Made by a program: the position numbers and the translations under genes. From the NCBI RefSeq assembly GCF_001751365.1, contig NZ_LJGT01000038.1, positions 112,466 to 176,465 on the forward strand: 64,000 nt of DNA. The letters are read 5' to 3'. The DNA is from Streptomyces abyssalis (GTDB taxonomy: Bacteria > Actinomycetota > Actinomycetes > Streptomycetales > Streptomycetaceae). Positions 32,948-42,986 of the stretch are shown here, one piece after another; within the stretch, counting starts at the first letter, position 1, and every line of letters begins with the position of its first letter. The notes under the pieces were generated by a model. That model ran no database searches and was not told where the DNA came from. It saw only the letters and a list, made by a program, of their open reading frames with translations.

Positions 32948-34255
32948 CTACGGGTCCAGCGGCACCACGGTCACTTCCTCCCCGGGAGTGATCCGAGTCG
33001 TCTTCTCCGGGATGTCGATCAGGGCGTTGGCCTGGGCCAGAGCGGCGATCAGGTGCGAGCCGGCGCCTCCCACGGGACGCACGACGCCCTTCGCCTCCCC
33101 CGCCGCCGGCGGAAGGTAACTGCCGCGCAGGAACTGGCGTTTGCCGTCCGTGGAGGTGAGTGCCTCGTCGGTCTCCAGCCGGGCCCGCGCCGTCTCGCGC
33201 CGCACCGACGCCCGGCCCATCAGGGCTCGCACCGCGGGACGCACGAAGAGCTCGAAGGAGACGTACGCGCTGACCGGGTTGCCCGGGAGGGCGAGCACAG
33301 GCGTGCGGTCCGGACCGATCAGGCCGAAGCCCTGCGGCTTGCCGGGCTGCATCGCCAGCCGCCGGAACTCCACGCTGCCGCTGCCGCCGTCGACCTGCGA
33401 GAGCACCTCCTTGACCACGTCGTACGCCCCGACGCTGACCCCGCCGCTGGTGACGACGAGATCCGCGCGGATCAGCTGGTCCTCGATCGTCGAACGCAGG
33501 GTGTCCGCGTCGTCGGAGACGGCGCCCACGCGATAGGAGATCGCACCGGCGTCGCGGGCGGCGGCCGTCAGCACGTAGCTGTTGGAGTCGTAGATCTGGC
33601 CGGAGCCCAACTGCTCGCCGGGCTGCACGAGTTCGCTGCCGGTGGAGACGACCACCACGCGGGGGCGCGGCCGCACCGTGACCGTGCCGCGGCCGATCGC
33701 CGCGAGCAGGCCGACCTGGGGCGGGCCGAGCAGCGTGCCGGCGCTGAGGGCCACGGCACCTGCCCGTACGTCGCTGCCGCGGGGCCGGACATGCTGCCCC
33801 TGCTCGACGGGGCGGTGCACGCGGACCTCCCCGGCGGCGCCCCCCGGGTCGGTGCTGCGGGCGCTCATCGTCTCGACCGGGCCGCCGCCCAGCCCGCCGT
33901 CGGTCCACTCCACGGGGACGACGGCCTCGGCACCCGGCGGCAGCGCGGCACCCGTCATGATGCGGGCCGCCTGGCCGCGCTCCACGACCGGAAGATCGCC
34001 CTCGCCCGCGGCGACGTCCCCTATGACGGTGAGCACCGCGGGGAACTCCTCGCATGAGCCTTCGACATCGGCGGTACGCACCGCATAGCCGTCCATCGAG
34101 CTGTTGTCGAACGGCGGAAGGGAGACGGGCACCGCCACGTCCTCGACGAGCACGCACCCCTGCGCGTCGAGCAGTTGCAGCTCGATGGGCTCAAGGGGGC
34201 GGACGCTGCTGAGGATGTCGTCCAGGTGCTCCTCGACCGACCAGGTCTCGCTCAA
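32948..34255 (-). CDS. moeA: Molybdopterin molybdenumtransferase MoeA
   Basis: 435 residues with the four-domain MoeA plan: DNSSMDGYAVR near the N-terminus, IYDSNSYVL, VVTSGGVSVGAYDVVKEVL in the catalytic MPT-binding domain and LPGNPVSAYVSFELFVRP. It inserts molybdate into adenylylated molybdopterin. It begins 4 bp after galU and is 96 bp before moaC. Confidence 0.95.
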   Translation of the reverse strand: MSETWSVEEHLDDILSSVRPLEPIELQLLDAQGCVLVEDVAVPVSLPPFDNSSMDGYAVRTADVEGSCEEFPAVLTVIGDVAAGEGDLPVVERGQAARIMTGAALPPGAEAVVPVEWTDGGLGGGPVETMSARSTDPGGAAGEVRVHRPVEQGQHVRPRGSDVRAGAVALSAGTLLGPPQVGLLAAIGRGTVTVRPRPRVVVVSTGSELVQPGEQLGSGQIYDSNSYVLTAAARDAGAISYRVGAVSDDADTLRSTIEDQLIRADLVVTSGGVSVGAYDVVKEVLSQVDGGSGSVEFRRLAMQPGKPQGFGLIGPDRTPVLALPGNPVSAYVSFELFVRPAVRALMGRASVRRETARARLETDEALTSTDGKRQFLRGSYLPPAAGEAKGVVRPVGGAGSHLIAALAQANALIDIPEKTTRITPGEEVTVVPLDP

Positions 34256-34259
34256 GCTC

Positions 34260-35162
34260 TTACATCTCCTCGGTTACGAAGCCGCGCAGCCAGTCCCGGA
34301 AGTCCGGGCCCAGGTCCTCACGTTCGCATGCCAGCCTGACAATGGCCCGCAGATAGTCGCCGCGGTCACCGGTGTCGTAGCGGCGGCCGCGGAAGACGAC
34401 GCCGTGCACCGGGCCGCCCAGGGAAGGCTCACCGGCGAGGGTCTGCAGGGCGTCGGTGATCTGGATCTCGCCCCCGCGGCCCGGCTCGGTCTTGCGCAGC
34501 ACCTCGAAGACCGCCGGGTCCAGCAGATAGCGCCCGATGATCGCGAGATTGGACGGGGCGTCCTCGGCCGGCGGCTTCTCCACCAGGTCGGAGATCCGTA
34601 CGACGTCCGTCTCGCCGGCGGGCGCAGCGGCCACGCATCCGTAGAGGTGGATGCTCTCCGGCGGGACCTCCATGAGCGCCACGACGCTGCCGCCGTGCTC
34701 CTCGCGCACCCGCATCATCCGGGTCAGCAGCGGGTCGCGGGGGTCGATGAGGTCGTCTCCCAGAAGCACGACGAAGGGCTGGTCGCCCACGTGCGGCGCC
34801 GCGCAAAGGATGGCGTGGCCGAGACCGCGCGGGTCGCCCTGGCGCACGTAGTGCATGGTGCCCAGGCCGCTGGACTCCTCGACCCTGCTGAGCCGCGTGG
34901 CGTCGCCCTTGTCGCGCAGCACCTGCTCGAGTTCGTAGTTGCGGTCGAAGTGGTCCTCGAGGGGACGCTTGTTGCGGCCGGTGATCATGAGAACGTCCGA
35001 GAGCCCGGCGGTGACCGCTTCCTCGACCACATACTGGATCGCCGGCTTGTCGACGACCGGAAGCATCTCCTTGGGCGTGGCCTTGGTGGCGGGCAGGAAG
35101 CGGGTGCCCAGCCCCGCTGCCGGGATGACAGCCTTGGTGATCTGTGCGCGGGATTCAGTCAT
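34260..35162 (-). CDS. galU: UTP-glucose-1-phosphate uridylyltransferase
   Basis: 300 residues. PAAGLGTRFLPATKATPKEM is the nucleotide-binding loop, followed by VVDKPAIQYVVEEA, GLGHAILCA, LLGDDL and VEKP, all typical of GalU. It makes UDP-glucose for cell-wall sugars and trehalose. First gene of the moe/moa run and divergent from the folate gene at 35265. Confidence 0.95.
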   Translation of the reverse strand: MTESRAQITKAVIPAAGLGTRFLPATKATPKEMLPVVDKPAIQYVVEEAVTAGLSDVLMITGRNKRPLEDHFDRNYELEQVLRDKGDATRLSRVEESSGLGTMHYVRQGDPRGLGHAILCAAPHVGDQPFVVLLGDDLIDPRDPLLTRMMRVREEHGGSVVALMEVPPESIHLYGCVAAAPAGETDVVRISDLVEKPPAEDAPSNLAIIGRYLLDPAVFEVLRKTEPGRGGEIQITDALQTLAGEPSLGGPVHGVVFRGRRYDTGDRGDYLRAIVRLACEREDLGPDFRDWLRGFVTEEM

Positions 35163-35264
35163 GCCCCGCACGATAACCGGTGGCTTTGCGCAGAAGGTAA
35201 CGCTTCGTTCGGATATGCGGCGGTACGAGCAACACCGGCGACACGGAAGGGAGCTGAGGCGGCG

Positions 35265-35876
35265 GTGGGAGAACTCGACGCTAGTAAGCACGTGTTGCGG
35301 GACAGCATCCTCGCGGTGAGGGCCCGGTTGACGGCACGCGACGCGGAGGAGACGGCCGCCGTGCTCGCCGAACGCGCCCTTGAGCTGCCCGAACTGTCGG
35401 AGGCGCGCACTGTCGCCGCGTACGTCTCCGTCGGCCGGGAGCCCGGCACCAAACCGCTGCTGGAGGCGCTGCGCGCTCAGGGCGTACGGGTGCTGCTGCC
35501 GGTGCTGCTCCCGGACAACGACCTGGACTGGGGTGTGTACGAGGGCGAGGACAGGCTCGTGCGCGCCGGCCGCGGACTGCTGGAGCCCGACGGGCCGCGC
35601 CTGGGCCCCGAAGCGGTGACGGAGGCGGACGCGGTGCTGCTCCCGGGCCTGGCCGTCGACGGGACGGGCATCAGGCTGGGGCGCGGCGGGGGCTCGTACG
35701 ACCGCGTGCTGGCACGGATCGGGGCGGCGGGTGCGCGCCCGGCGCTTGCGGTGCTGCTGTACGACGCCGAGCTCCTCGGCAGCGTGCCGGCGGAGCCGCA
35801 CGACCTGCCGGTGGCCGCGGCGGTGACGCCCTCGGCCGTCCACCGCTTCACGGCGCCGCCGCCGCACCACGGGTAG
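35265..35876 (+). CDS. 5-formyltetrahydrofolate cyclo-ligase
   Basis: 203 residues. The substrate loop GRGGGSYDRVLARI and the central VLLPGLAVDGTGIRLG match the family; the ATP-binding lysine-rich N-terminus is short. The enzyme recycles 5-formyl-THF to methenyl-THF. The GTG at 35265 gives a normal length; the open frame further upstream overlaps galU and is not used. The 3' end has a partial duplicate about 125 bp downstream. Confidence 0.9.
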   Translation: MGELDASKHVLRDSILAVRARLTARDAEETAAVLAERALELPELSEARTVAAYVSVGREPGTKPLLEALRAQGVRVLLPVLLPDNDLDWGVYEGEDRLVRAGRGLLEPDGPRLGPEAVTEADAVLLPGLAVDGTGIRLGRGGGSYDRVLARIGAAGARPALAVLLYDAELLGSVPAEPHDLPVAAAVTPSAVHRFTAPPPHHG

Positions 35877-36833
35877 GCCGTCCCGGCAGAGGAACCGAAC
35901 GCTCGGCGGGGAGCCAACCGGCGGCGGGCCGCCGAGCCCACGCCCGCGCCCGCGCACGCGGCCGCCACGCGGCCGGGCCGGGCCGGGCCGGGCCGACGAT
36001 CCATCGCTTCACTGCCCCGCCGTACCAGCGGTGGGCCATGTCCGGCAGGCCCGCCGCATCATGACGGGTGCCGCGGGCCCGCGACTGCGTCCCGCCGGTC
36101 CCTCGGCCCCGTGGTCGGTCGCCCGCCGCTGCCGCACGGGTGGCGAGAGCCGGGCTTGCTCGGGGCCGGACTTGCGAGCGCCGTGCACGCAGATCAGTCC
36201 GAACGTGGTTCCCTCCGGGTCTCGCGGTCCGGGTGGATGTCCCGGCGGGGCCCCCACGCTGCGCCGGAAGACCCCCAGCGCCGACGTGACGGTCGGGCAG
36301 CTGGAGGTCGTGCGGGAGGCAGCATGTCCGCACACGACCCCGGCCCACCTCCTCGTGGCAGTTGCCCGAATCCGTCCGGCGTGGCCACGTCGACGCCGTA
36401 CGCGCCGGGCGGCGGGCTGCTCCCGCCGCGCGGGCCGGACGGCGCCTGGGCACAACCGCAGTGGCGCTCTCCTTCGACTCCGGCCACGGGAGAACCCCGC
36501 TCTCCGCGACGGTGGCTGACCCGGGTGAGGAGCGGCTCTTGTCCGCCGCAACCGGGGCCGCTTCCCGGCAAGCCAGGGGACGGTCGGCTACGACGGCGGG
36601 CGTCGAGCGGGCTGCCCGCGCGGCGGGCCGCTGCAGCCGGGCCGACCAGGCACGGCGTTCCGCGGGGACGGGCACGGCACCACGAGCTGGGGGTGCAAGC
36701 GCGGCGCCGAAGCCGCACCCGCGTACGCCGGCACGTGGGCGGGCACCACACGCACCGCGCCGCACCGGGCCGGTGCCCGGCCGCCCGCACGGCGCGGCGC
36801 GCGGACTCGGCGGCCGTTCGGGCCCGGAGGGCC
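35877..36833. other. 957-bp intergenic region with repeats and possible gene remnants
   Basis: No intact gene is supported. The start holds five GGCCG units (about 35971-35995). Next to them, 36000-36060 repeats the end of the cyclo-ligase gene: a frame reads IHRFTAPPYQRWAMSG against VHRFTAPPPHHG in the real gene. On the minus strand near 36190-36310 one frame reads RDPEGTTFGLICVHG, resembling the end of a VOC/glyoxalase domain, but upstream matching sequence is not clear, so at best it is a decayed remnant. Confidence 0.5.
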
Positions 36834-39536
36834 CTACGGCGTCAGCGCCATCTTCTCCTCGGTGCTCTTCTCGACCGCACGCTGGCTGAACGCCCAGGGC
36901 AGCAGCGCGCCTTCGGACCACTTGTCCATCTGGTCGACGTAGTTGGGGTTGTAGGCGTGACCGGAGGCGCCCGTGAGGTTGATCCAGCGGGACTTGTCGA
37001 AGTCGTCGAGGTTGACGACCATCCGCATCGACGGCACCCAGACCACGTCGTAGCCGCCGGCGGCGTTCCAGCCGGTGGCGTTGACGGCGTCCTTGCCGCC
37101 GCCGAGGTCCCAGGGGCCGCGGTTGAGCAGGAACTGCATGAAGCCCGGGCCGTCGGTTCCTATGGTCTGGTTCTTCAGCATCAGGTGGTGCAGGCGGCCC
37201 CAGCTCCAGGACTCGATGTCCTTGCCGAGCTTGGACGTCAGCTCCCAGCGGGCGTTCTTCATGGCGTGGGCGAGGAGTTCGTCGCGGTTCCGGTCGCCGG
37301 GGCGTACGTCGTTGCCGGGCGTCTTCCACCAGTCGTTGTTCTCGTCCTTGATGAGCTTGCGCACGACCTCGTACCAGCGGTCGCCCCCGTCGGGCTGCCC
37401 GGAGGCCGTGTCACGCACGCCGCACTCGCGTACGAGGCGGGTGTTGCCGTCGAGGTCGTCGACGGGGCCCGACTCGTCGGAGGGGCGGACGTTGATGCAG
37501 TCGCCCTTGACCCGCAGCTCCTTGGGCAGTTTGTTGCCGAAGGCGAGGAGCAGCAGGTTGCGCCAGACCGCGTTGAAGTAGGCGGCGGGTGCGGAGTCGC
37601 GCTCCTGCGTGTAGTCCCAGCCTTCGAGGAGCCGCTGGGCCTCGCGGACGTACTCGTCCTCCATGTCGATCTTCAGCAGGTACGGCACGAGCAGCTTGGC
37701 GATCTCGCTGCTGTTGTCCATCTGCATGGTCTGCATGTCGCCCATGGAGATCTTGCCGCCGTCCGCGGTCTTCGAGCTGATCAGATCGTTGATGCGCTGG
37801 CTGCGGGTGCCGTAGCCCCAGTCCTTGGTCAGTACGTAGGGGTACTTCTTCTCGTCGACGACGGCCTGGTTGGCGGTGACTATGTATCCGCGCTTCGGGT
37901 TGTACTCCCAGGGGAGCGCCTTCTGCGGCACGTAGCCCTTCCAGCGGTAGCGCGGGTCCCAGCCGGGCGCCGGGTAGCGGCCGTCGCCCGCGCCGCGGAC
38001 GGGGATGCGCCCGGGCGCCTGGTAGCCGATGTTGCCCTTGGTGTCGGCGTAGATCAGGTTCTGCGAGGGGACCTCGAAGTCGCGGGCCGCGGCGCGGAAT
38101 TCCTTGAAGTCCGACGCCTTGTTGATCGCGAAGACGGAGTCCATGGTCTTGCCGGGGCTCAGCGCCGTCCAGCGCAGGGAGACTCCGTAGCCGTCGCCCC
38201 GGTCGGGTGCGGCGTTGTCCACCGGGGACTCCTCGCCGACCTTGCGCAGCTCGGTGTTCCGGTCGGAGATCACGGGGCCGTTGTTGGTCTCGCGCACGGT
38301 TATCTTCCGGCTCTTGCCGCCCGCGACCTTGATGACCTCCTCGCGGGTCTTGTACGAGCGGCGCCTGCCGTCGTACAGGTATCCGCCGTCCCTGAACTTC
38401 TCCAGGTACAGGTCGGTCACGTCGGCGCCGAGGTTCGTCATGCCCCAGGAGATGTCCTGGTTGTGGCCGATGACGACGCCGGGCAGCCCCGCGAAGGTGA
38501 ACCCTGAGACGTCGTACGGGCACGACTTGGTGACCGTCCGGCAGTGCAGCCCCATCTGGTACCAGATGGACGGCAACTGGGGTGCGAGGTGCGGGTCGTT
38601 GGCGAGCAGCGGCTTGCCGGTCGTCGTGTGCTTCCCGGAGACCACCCACGAGTTGGAGCCGATCCCGCTGTTGTTGGGGCCGAGCAGTGAGGGGATCTTG
38701 TCGAGGCGCGTGGCGACGGAACTGAGCTGCGAGCCGGCGCTCCGTACGGCCTGCTGCGCACCCGGGCCGGCGTCGGGCGAGGCGGCGGCGCCTCCCTCGG
38801 GGTCGAACTCCTTGCTGCGCGAGTCCACCGCGCCCTCGGTGACGGGCTTGTTCCGGTCGGCCGGGTACGCCGGGTACAGGTCCTCGATCTGCTGACGGGA
38901 CAGGCGGCCCGCCATGAGCGCGCGGTCGATCTCGGAGGACATGTTGGCGCGCAGGTCCCAGGCCATCGCCTTGAGCCAGGCCACGGAGTCGACCGGGTCC
39001 CACTTCTGCGGCTTGTAGCCGGTGTCGAGGTCGAGGGCGGCGTACTCGAGGGAGGCCGCGGACCCCTTGTGGTCCTTGAGGTAGGCGTTGACGCCCGCGG
39101 TGTACGACTTGAGGTTGGCCTTCGTCTCCTCGGAGAGCCCGGCGTACTCACGCTCGGCCACGCGTCGCCAGCCGAGGGTGCGCAGGAAGGCGTCCGTCTT
39201 CACCTGGCCCGGGCCGAACATCTCCGACAGCCGACCCGACGTCGTGTGCCGCCGCACGTCCATCTCCCAGAAGCGGTCCTGCGCCTGCACGTACCCCTGC
39301 GCGGTGAACAGGTCCGACGAACTGTCGGCGTAGATCTGCGGGATGCCCTCGCGGTCGCGCTGCACGGTCACCGGGTCCTCCAGGCCCTTGAGCTTCAGCG
39401 AACCGGTGGTCTGCGGGAAGGAGTCGCGGACCGTGCTGACCGTCCAGAACGTCCCGCCGCCGACACCGGCCACGAGCAGCAGCACGACTGCGATCACGAT
39501 CAGGCGGGCGCGTCGCGAGGTCTTCTTGGCGGGCAT
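36834..39536 (-). CDS. Penicillin acylase family N-terminal nucleophile hydrolase
   Basis: 900 residues. One N-terminal membrane anchor (about 11-33: LIVIAVVLLLVAGVGGGTFW) directs it outside. The alpha-chain, a spacer (about 235-293) and the beta-chain can be placed by the autocleavage site between Gly293 and Ser294 (GIGSNSWVVSG), where Ser294 is the nucleophile, and by NDPHLAPQLPSIWYQMGLHC after it. Asn in the NTNLG-like TNLGADVTDLY segment fits the oxyanion residue. Family members act on beta-lactams, N-acyl-homoserine lactones or cyclic lipopeptides; the substrate is unknown. ATG 39536 is used. Confidence 0.92.
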   Translation of the reverse strand: MPAKKTSRRARLIVIAVVLLLVAGVGGGTFWTVSTVRDSFPQTTGSLKLKGLEDPVTVQRDREGIPQIYADSSSDLFTAQGYVQAQDRFWEMDVRRHTTSGRLSEMFGPGQVKTDAFLRTLGWRRVAEREYAGLSEETKANLKSYTAGVNAYLKDHKGSAASLEYAALDLDTGYKPQKWDPVDSVAWLKAMAWDLRANMSSEIDRALMAGRLSRQQIEDLYPAYPADRNKPVTEGAVDSRSKEFDPEGGAAASPDAGPGAQQAVRSAGSQLSSVATRLDKIPSLLGPNNSGIGSNSWVVSGKHTTTGKPLLANDPHLAPQLPSIWYQMGLHCRTVTKSCPYDVSGFTFAGLPGVVIGHNQDISWGMTNLGADVTDLYLEKFRDGGYLYDGRRRSYKTREEVIKVAGGKSRKITVRETNNGPVISDRNTELRKVGEESPVDNAAPDRGDGYGVSLRWTALSPGKTMDSVFAINKASDFKEFRAAARDFEVPSQNLIYADTKGNIGYQAPGRIPVRGAGDGRYPAPGWDPRYRWKGYVPQKALPWEYNPKRGYIVTANQAVVDEKKYPYVLTKDWGYGTRSQRINDLISSKTADGGKISMGDMQTMQMDNSSEIAKLLVPYLLKIDMEDEYVREAQRLLEGWDYTQERDSAPAAYFNAVWRNLLLLAFGNKLPKELRVKGDCINVRPSDESGPVDDLDGNTRLVRECGVRDTASGQPDGGDRWYEVVRKLIKDENNDWWKTPGNDVRPGDRNRDELLAHAMKNARWELTSKLGKDIESWSWGRLHHLMLKNQTIGTDGPGFMQFLLNRGPWDLGGGKDAVNATGWNAAGGYDVVWVPSMRMVVNLDDFDKSRWINLTGASGHAYNPNYVDQMDKWSEGALLPWAFSQRAVEKSTEEKMALTP

Positions 39537-39757
39537 CGCTGTCCTTCGAGGGCAGGGTGGACCTTGGGCGTGAGGACCGGAACGTGAGCGAACGGAGCCA
39601 CGCCGGACCAACCATAGGCGGAGCCGCAGCGGCGCTACACAGGGAGCCGTCGCCCGGCCCTCCGGGACATTCAAGCAATGGTAAATTGTTAGCCACACGA
39701 ACGAACTGGCGGACCTGCAAGGGACTTCACCGTTCGATCGAGAGAGAGGATCTGCCC

Positions 39758-41254
39758 CTGAGTGTCGACCGCCTCAACCAACTGCTCCTTCTCAGCACGC
39801 TCGTCCTTCTCTTCGCGGTCGCAGCCGTAAGGCTCTCCTCACGCAGCGGGCTTCCCAGCCTTCTGGTCTATCTCGGGATCGGCATCGCGCTCGGGCAGGA
39901 CGGTCTCGGCGTGCAGTTCGACAACGCCGAACTGACCCGCACCCTCGGCTACGCGGCCCTCGTGGTGATCCTCACCGAAGGGGGGCTGAGCACCAAGTGG
40001 CGTGAGATCCGCCCGTGCGTGCCGTCCGCCGCGGTCCTCTCGACCGTCGGCGTCGCCGTCAGCGTCATGGTCACCGCCTGCGCCGCCCACTACCTCATCG
40101 GCCTCAGCTGGCAGACGGCTCTGCTGGTGGGCGCCGTGGTCTCCTCCACCGACGCCGCGGCCGTCTTCTCCGTACTGCGCAAGGTGCCGCTGCCGAAGCG
40201 GCTGGCGGGAGTGCTGGAGGCGGAGTCCGGCTTCAACGACGCACCGGTCGTCATCCTCGTCGTCTCCTTCTCGGCCGCCGACTTCTCCTCGGTCGTCTGG
40301 TATGTGCTCATCGGCGAGATCCTGCTGGAGCTGGCCATCGGGCTGATCGTCGGGCTCGCGGTGGGCAAGCTGGGCGAGCAGAGCCTCGGCAGGGTGGCTC
40401 TGCCCTCGTCCGGCCTCTATCCGATCGCCGTGATGGCACTGTGCGTTCTGTCGTACGCGAGCGGCGCGATGCTGCACGGCTCCGGGTTCCTCGCGGTGTA
40501 CGTCACGGCCCTGATCCTCGGCAACGCGAAGCTGCCGCACCGGCCGGCGGTACGGGGCTTCGCCGACGGGCTGGCATGGATCGCCCAGATCGGACTCTTC
40601 GTGCTGCTGGGTCTGTTGGTGACCCCCCACGACCTGGTCGACGACTTCTGGCCGGCCATCGGCGTGGGGCTCGTACTGACGGTGGTGGCGCGCCCGCTGT
40701 CGGTCGTGATCAGCCTGCTCCCGTTCGGCCTGCGCTGGCCGGACCAGGCGCTGATGTCCTGGGCCGGGCTGCGTGGAGCGGTGCCGATCGTGCTGGCGAC
40801 GATCCCCAGAGTCGCCGAGGTCGAGGGCAGCGAACGGATCTTCAACATCGTCTTCATGCTCGTGATCATCTTCACGGCCGTGCAGGGGCCGACGCTGCCC
40901 TGGCTGGCGCGCAAGCTCAATCTGAGCGACAGCGAGGAGCCGCTGGACCTCGACATCGAGTCGGCGCCGCTGGAACGGCTGCGGGGGCACCTGCTGTCGG
41001 TGGCGATCCCGGAGCACTCGAAGATGCACGGCGTCGAGATCACCGAGCTGCGCCTGCCGCCCGGCGCCGCCGTCACCCTGGTCGTACGGGACGGCAGCAG
41101 CTTCGTACCGCTGCCCACGACGATGCTCCGGCACGGCGACGAGCTGCTGGTCGTGGCGACGGACCCCGTCCGGGACAGCACGGAGAACCGCTTGCTGGAG
41201 GTCGGCCGGGGCGGCAAGCTCGCGGGCTGGCTGCGGGAGAAGCCGCAGCGCTGA
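39758..41254 (+). CDS. K+/H+ antiporter, CPA1 NhaP2/CvrA type
   Basis: About 498 residues with 12-13 membrane segments (SSTDAAAVFSVLRKVPLPKRL and ESGFNDAPVVILV hold the acidic transport residues of the CPA1 family) and a C-terminal cytoplasmic TrkA_C-like domain (about 400-480; PPGAAVTLVVRDGSSFVPLP). The N-terminus conserved in homologues is SVDRLNQLLLLSTL. The best start I can see is CTG at 39758, which has GAGAGGA 7 bases upstream; no ATG or GTG is in frame near it. A start further upstream (39557) would add a non-hydrophobic segment with no family support. Confidence 0.85.
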   Translation: MSVDRLNQLLLLSTLVLLFAVAAVRLSSRSGLPSLLVYLGIGIALGQDGLGVQFDNAELTRTLGYAALVVILTEGGLSTKWREIRPCVPSAAVLSTVGVAVSVMVTACAAHYLIGLSWQTALLVGAVVSSTDAAAVFSVLRKVPLPKRLAGVLEAESGFNDAPVVILVVSFSAADFSSVVWYVLIGEILLELAIGLIVGLAVGKLGEQSLGRVALPSSGLYPIAVMALCVLSYASGAMLHGSGFLAVYVTALILGNAKLPHRPAVRGFADGLAWIAQIGLFVLLGLLVTPHDLVDDFWPAIGVGLVLTVVARPLSVVISLLPFGLRWPDQALMSWAGLRGAVPIVLATIPRVAEVEGSERIFNIVFMLVIIFTAVQGPTLPWLARKLNLSDSEEPLDLDIESAPLERLRGHLLSVAIPEHSKMHGVEITELRLPPGAAVTLVVRDGSSFVPLPTTMLRHGDELLVVATDPVRDSTENRLLEVGRGGKLAGWLREKPQR

Positions 41255-41540
41255 GCAGGGGCGTGACCGGGACGCGGGCGTGGGCGGAGCCGCCCGGCCA
41301 GGTCCGCGGTGAGAGCGTCCGACTTCGGGGCCGGTGTCCGGGCCGGCTTCGGGGGTGGTTTCCAGGCCGTTCTCGGGACCGGTTCACGAGGGCCCGGTGC
41401 GCGGATCGCCGTTATCCTCCTGTGGGTACAAGAATTCACCGTTCCCGCCTGACGCAGGGCTGGCGCGGCCTGCAGGCGCCGCGCGAGAGGACAGCCTTCG
41501 GCGCGAGCAGCGCGCTACCAGGCGGCAGAGAGGCCCGGCC

Positions 41541-42920
41541 GTGGCAACCCCGGCCACAGCGACCCGCGACAGCCGCGGCGGCTACGGCGCCCTGCTGCGC
41601 ACACCAGGCGCATGGCGCTTCCTGATACCGGGCTTCCTTGCCCGGCAACCGATCGCGATGCTCGGAGTCGGCACGGTTCTGCTCGTCGAGCACACCACCG
41701 GCTCCTACGGGGCGGCGGGCATCGTCACCGCCGCCACGGGCGTCTCGATGGCTCTGCTCGCGCCGCAGGGCGGCAAGCTCACCGACCGGTTCGGGCAGGG
41801 AGCCGTGCTGGTCCCGCTCGTACTGCTGCACGCGCTGTCCGTCTCCGCGCTGGTCGTGCTGGCGCTGCGCGGGGCCCCGCTGTGGGCGCTCTTCGCGGCC
41901 GCCGTGCCGGCCGGTGCGAGCATTCCGCAGATCAGCCCGATGGTGCGGGCGCGCTGGTCGGCATGCCTGGGGGGAACGGACGGCGGGGGCGGCAAGGCTG
42001 CTGCCGCCGGTGGTGCCGCCGGCGGCCGCGACTGCGGCGGCTCGTCGCTCATGACGACGGCGGCGGCCTTCGAGTCGGTGACGGACGAGTTCAGCTTCGT
42101 CGTCGGGCCCGTACTGGCGACGGCGTTGTGCACGGGAGTGCACCCCGCGGCGGGCCTGATCGCGGAGGCCGTCCTGATCCTGGTCAGCGGCCTGCTGTTC
42201 GCCGCGCAGCGCGGCACCCAGCCGAAGGTCCGTACGGGACGGGCCGGGGGACGGCGCGGCGGAGCGGACGACGGCGGGGGCAGGCGCGGTTCGGCGCTCG
42301 GCGTGCGGGGCGTGCCCGTGCTCATCGCCGTACTGCTCGGCGTCGGCACCGTCTTCGGCGGCATGCAGGTCTCGGTCGCGGCGGTCACGGAGTCCGCCGG
42401 TGCCCCGGAACTCAACGGCGTGCTGTACGGCGTCTTCGCCGCGGGCAACATGTCGGCCGCCCTGGCCGTCGGAACGGTGCGCTGGAGACGCGGCGCGGAC
42501 GTCCGGCTGCTGATCGCCTACCCGCTGCTCGTCCTGGCCGCCCTCACCCTGGCCGTGACGGCCCAACTGGCGCCGTGGCTCCCCCTGCTGGGCGGCCTGG
42601 GGCTGGTCCTCGGCCTGTGGGTCGCTCCGGCGGTGATCGCCGGCTTCACGCTGGTGGAACTGCTGGTTCCCGCGGCGTACCGCACGGAGGCCTTCACTTG
42701 GCTGACGGGCGCCGTGGCGCTCGGGCAGGCCTCGGGGTCGATGGCGGCGGGCCGGCTGGCGGACGCCGCGGGCGCCGGAGCGGGCTTCCTCGCACCCCTC
42801 GCCGGTACGGGGCTGGCGCTGGCCGCACTCGTCGCGTTCCGGCGGCGGCTGGCCGTCGGCACGGGCGACCGGCCGTCCGGGGGTGGGGTCGGTCACCGTG
42901 CCCCTGTCCCGGTGGACTGA
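41541..42920 (+). CDS. MFS transporter
   Basis: 459 residues, 12 membrane segments, with charge-rich cytoplasmic loops containing low-complexity Gly/Arg stretches (GTDGGGGKAAAAGGAAGG and GRAGGRRGGADDGGGRRG). The motif GGKLTDRFGQGAVLVP is the MFS loop-2 signature. GTG 41541 with GAGAGG 8 bases upstream is the start. The layout fits a drug or metabolite efflux protein but no substrate is indicated. Genes on both sides are core functions. Confidence 0.85.
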   Translation: MATPATATRDSRGGYGALLRTPGAWRFLIPGFLARQPIAMLGVGTVLLVEHTTGSYGAAGIVTAATGVSMALLAPQGGKLTDRFGQGAVLVPLVLLHALSVSALVVLALRGAPLWALFAAAVPAGASIPQISPMVRARWSACLGGTDGGGGKAAAAGGAAGGRDCGGSSLMTTAAAFESVTDEFSFVVGPVLATALCTGVHPAAGLIAEAVLILVSGLLFAAQRGTQPKVRTGRAGGRRGGADDGGGRRGSALGVRGVPVLIAVLLGVGTVFGGMQVSVAAVTESAGAPELNGVLYGVFAAGNMSAALAVGTVRWRRGADVRLLIAYPLLVLAALTLAVTAQLAPWLPLLGGLGLVLGLWVAPAVIAGFTLVELLVPAAYRTEAFTWLTGAVALGQASGSMAAGRLADAAGAGAGFLAPLAGTGLALAALVAFRRRLAVGTGDRPSGGGVGHRAPVPVD

Positions 42921-42986
42921 CGGACGGGAATGCTGCACTATGGACCGTCGTTAGCACTCACCGAGTAAGAGTGCCAGGAGGAGAAC

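Noticed and set aside
36190-36551. VOC/glyoxalase gene on the minus strand in the gap before penicillin acylase
   Set aside because: Only one short segment (DPEGTTFGLI) looks like the family; no start, no first half and poor codon bias, so I did not call a gene or pseudogene.
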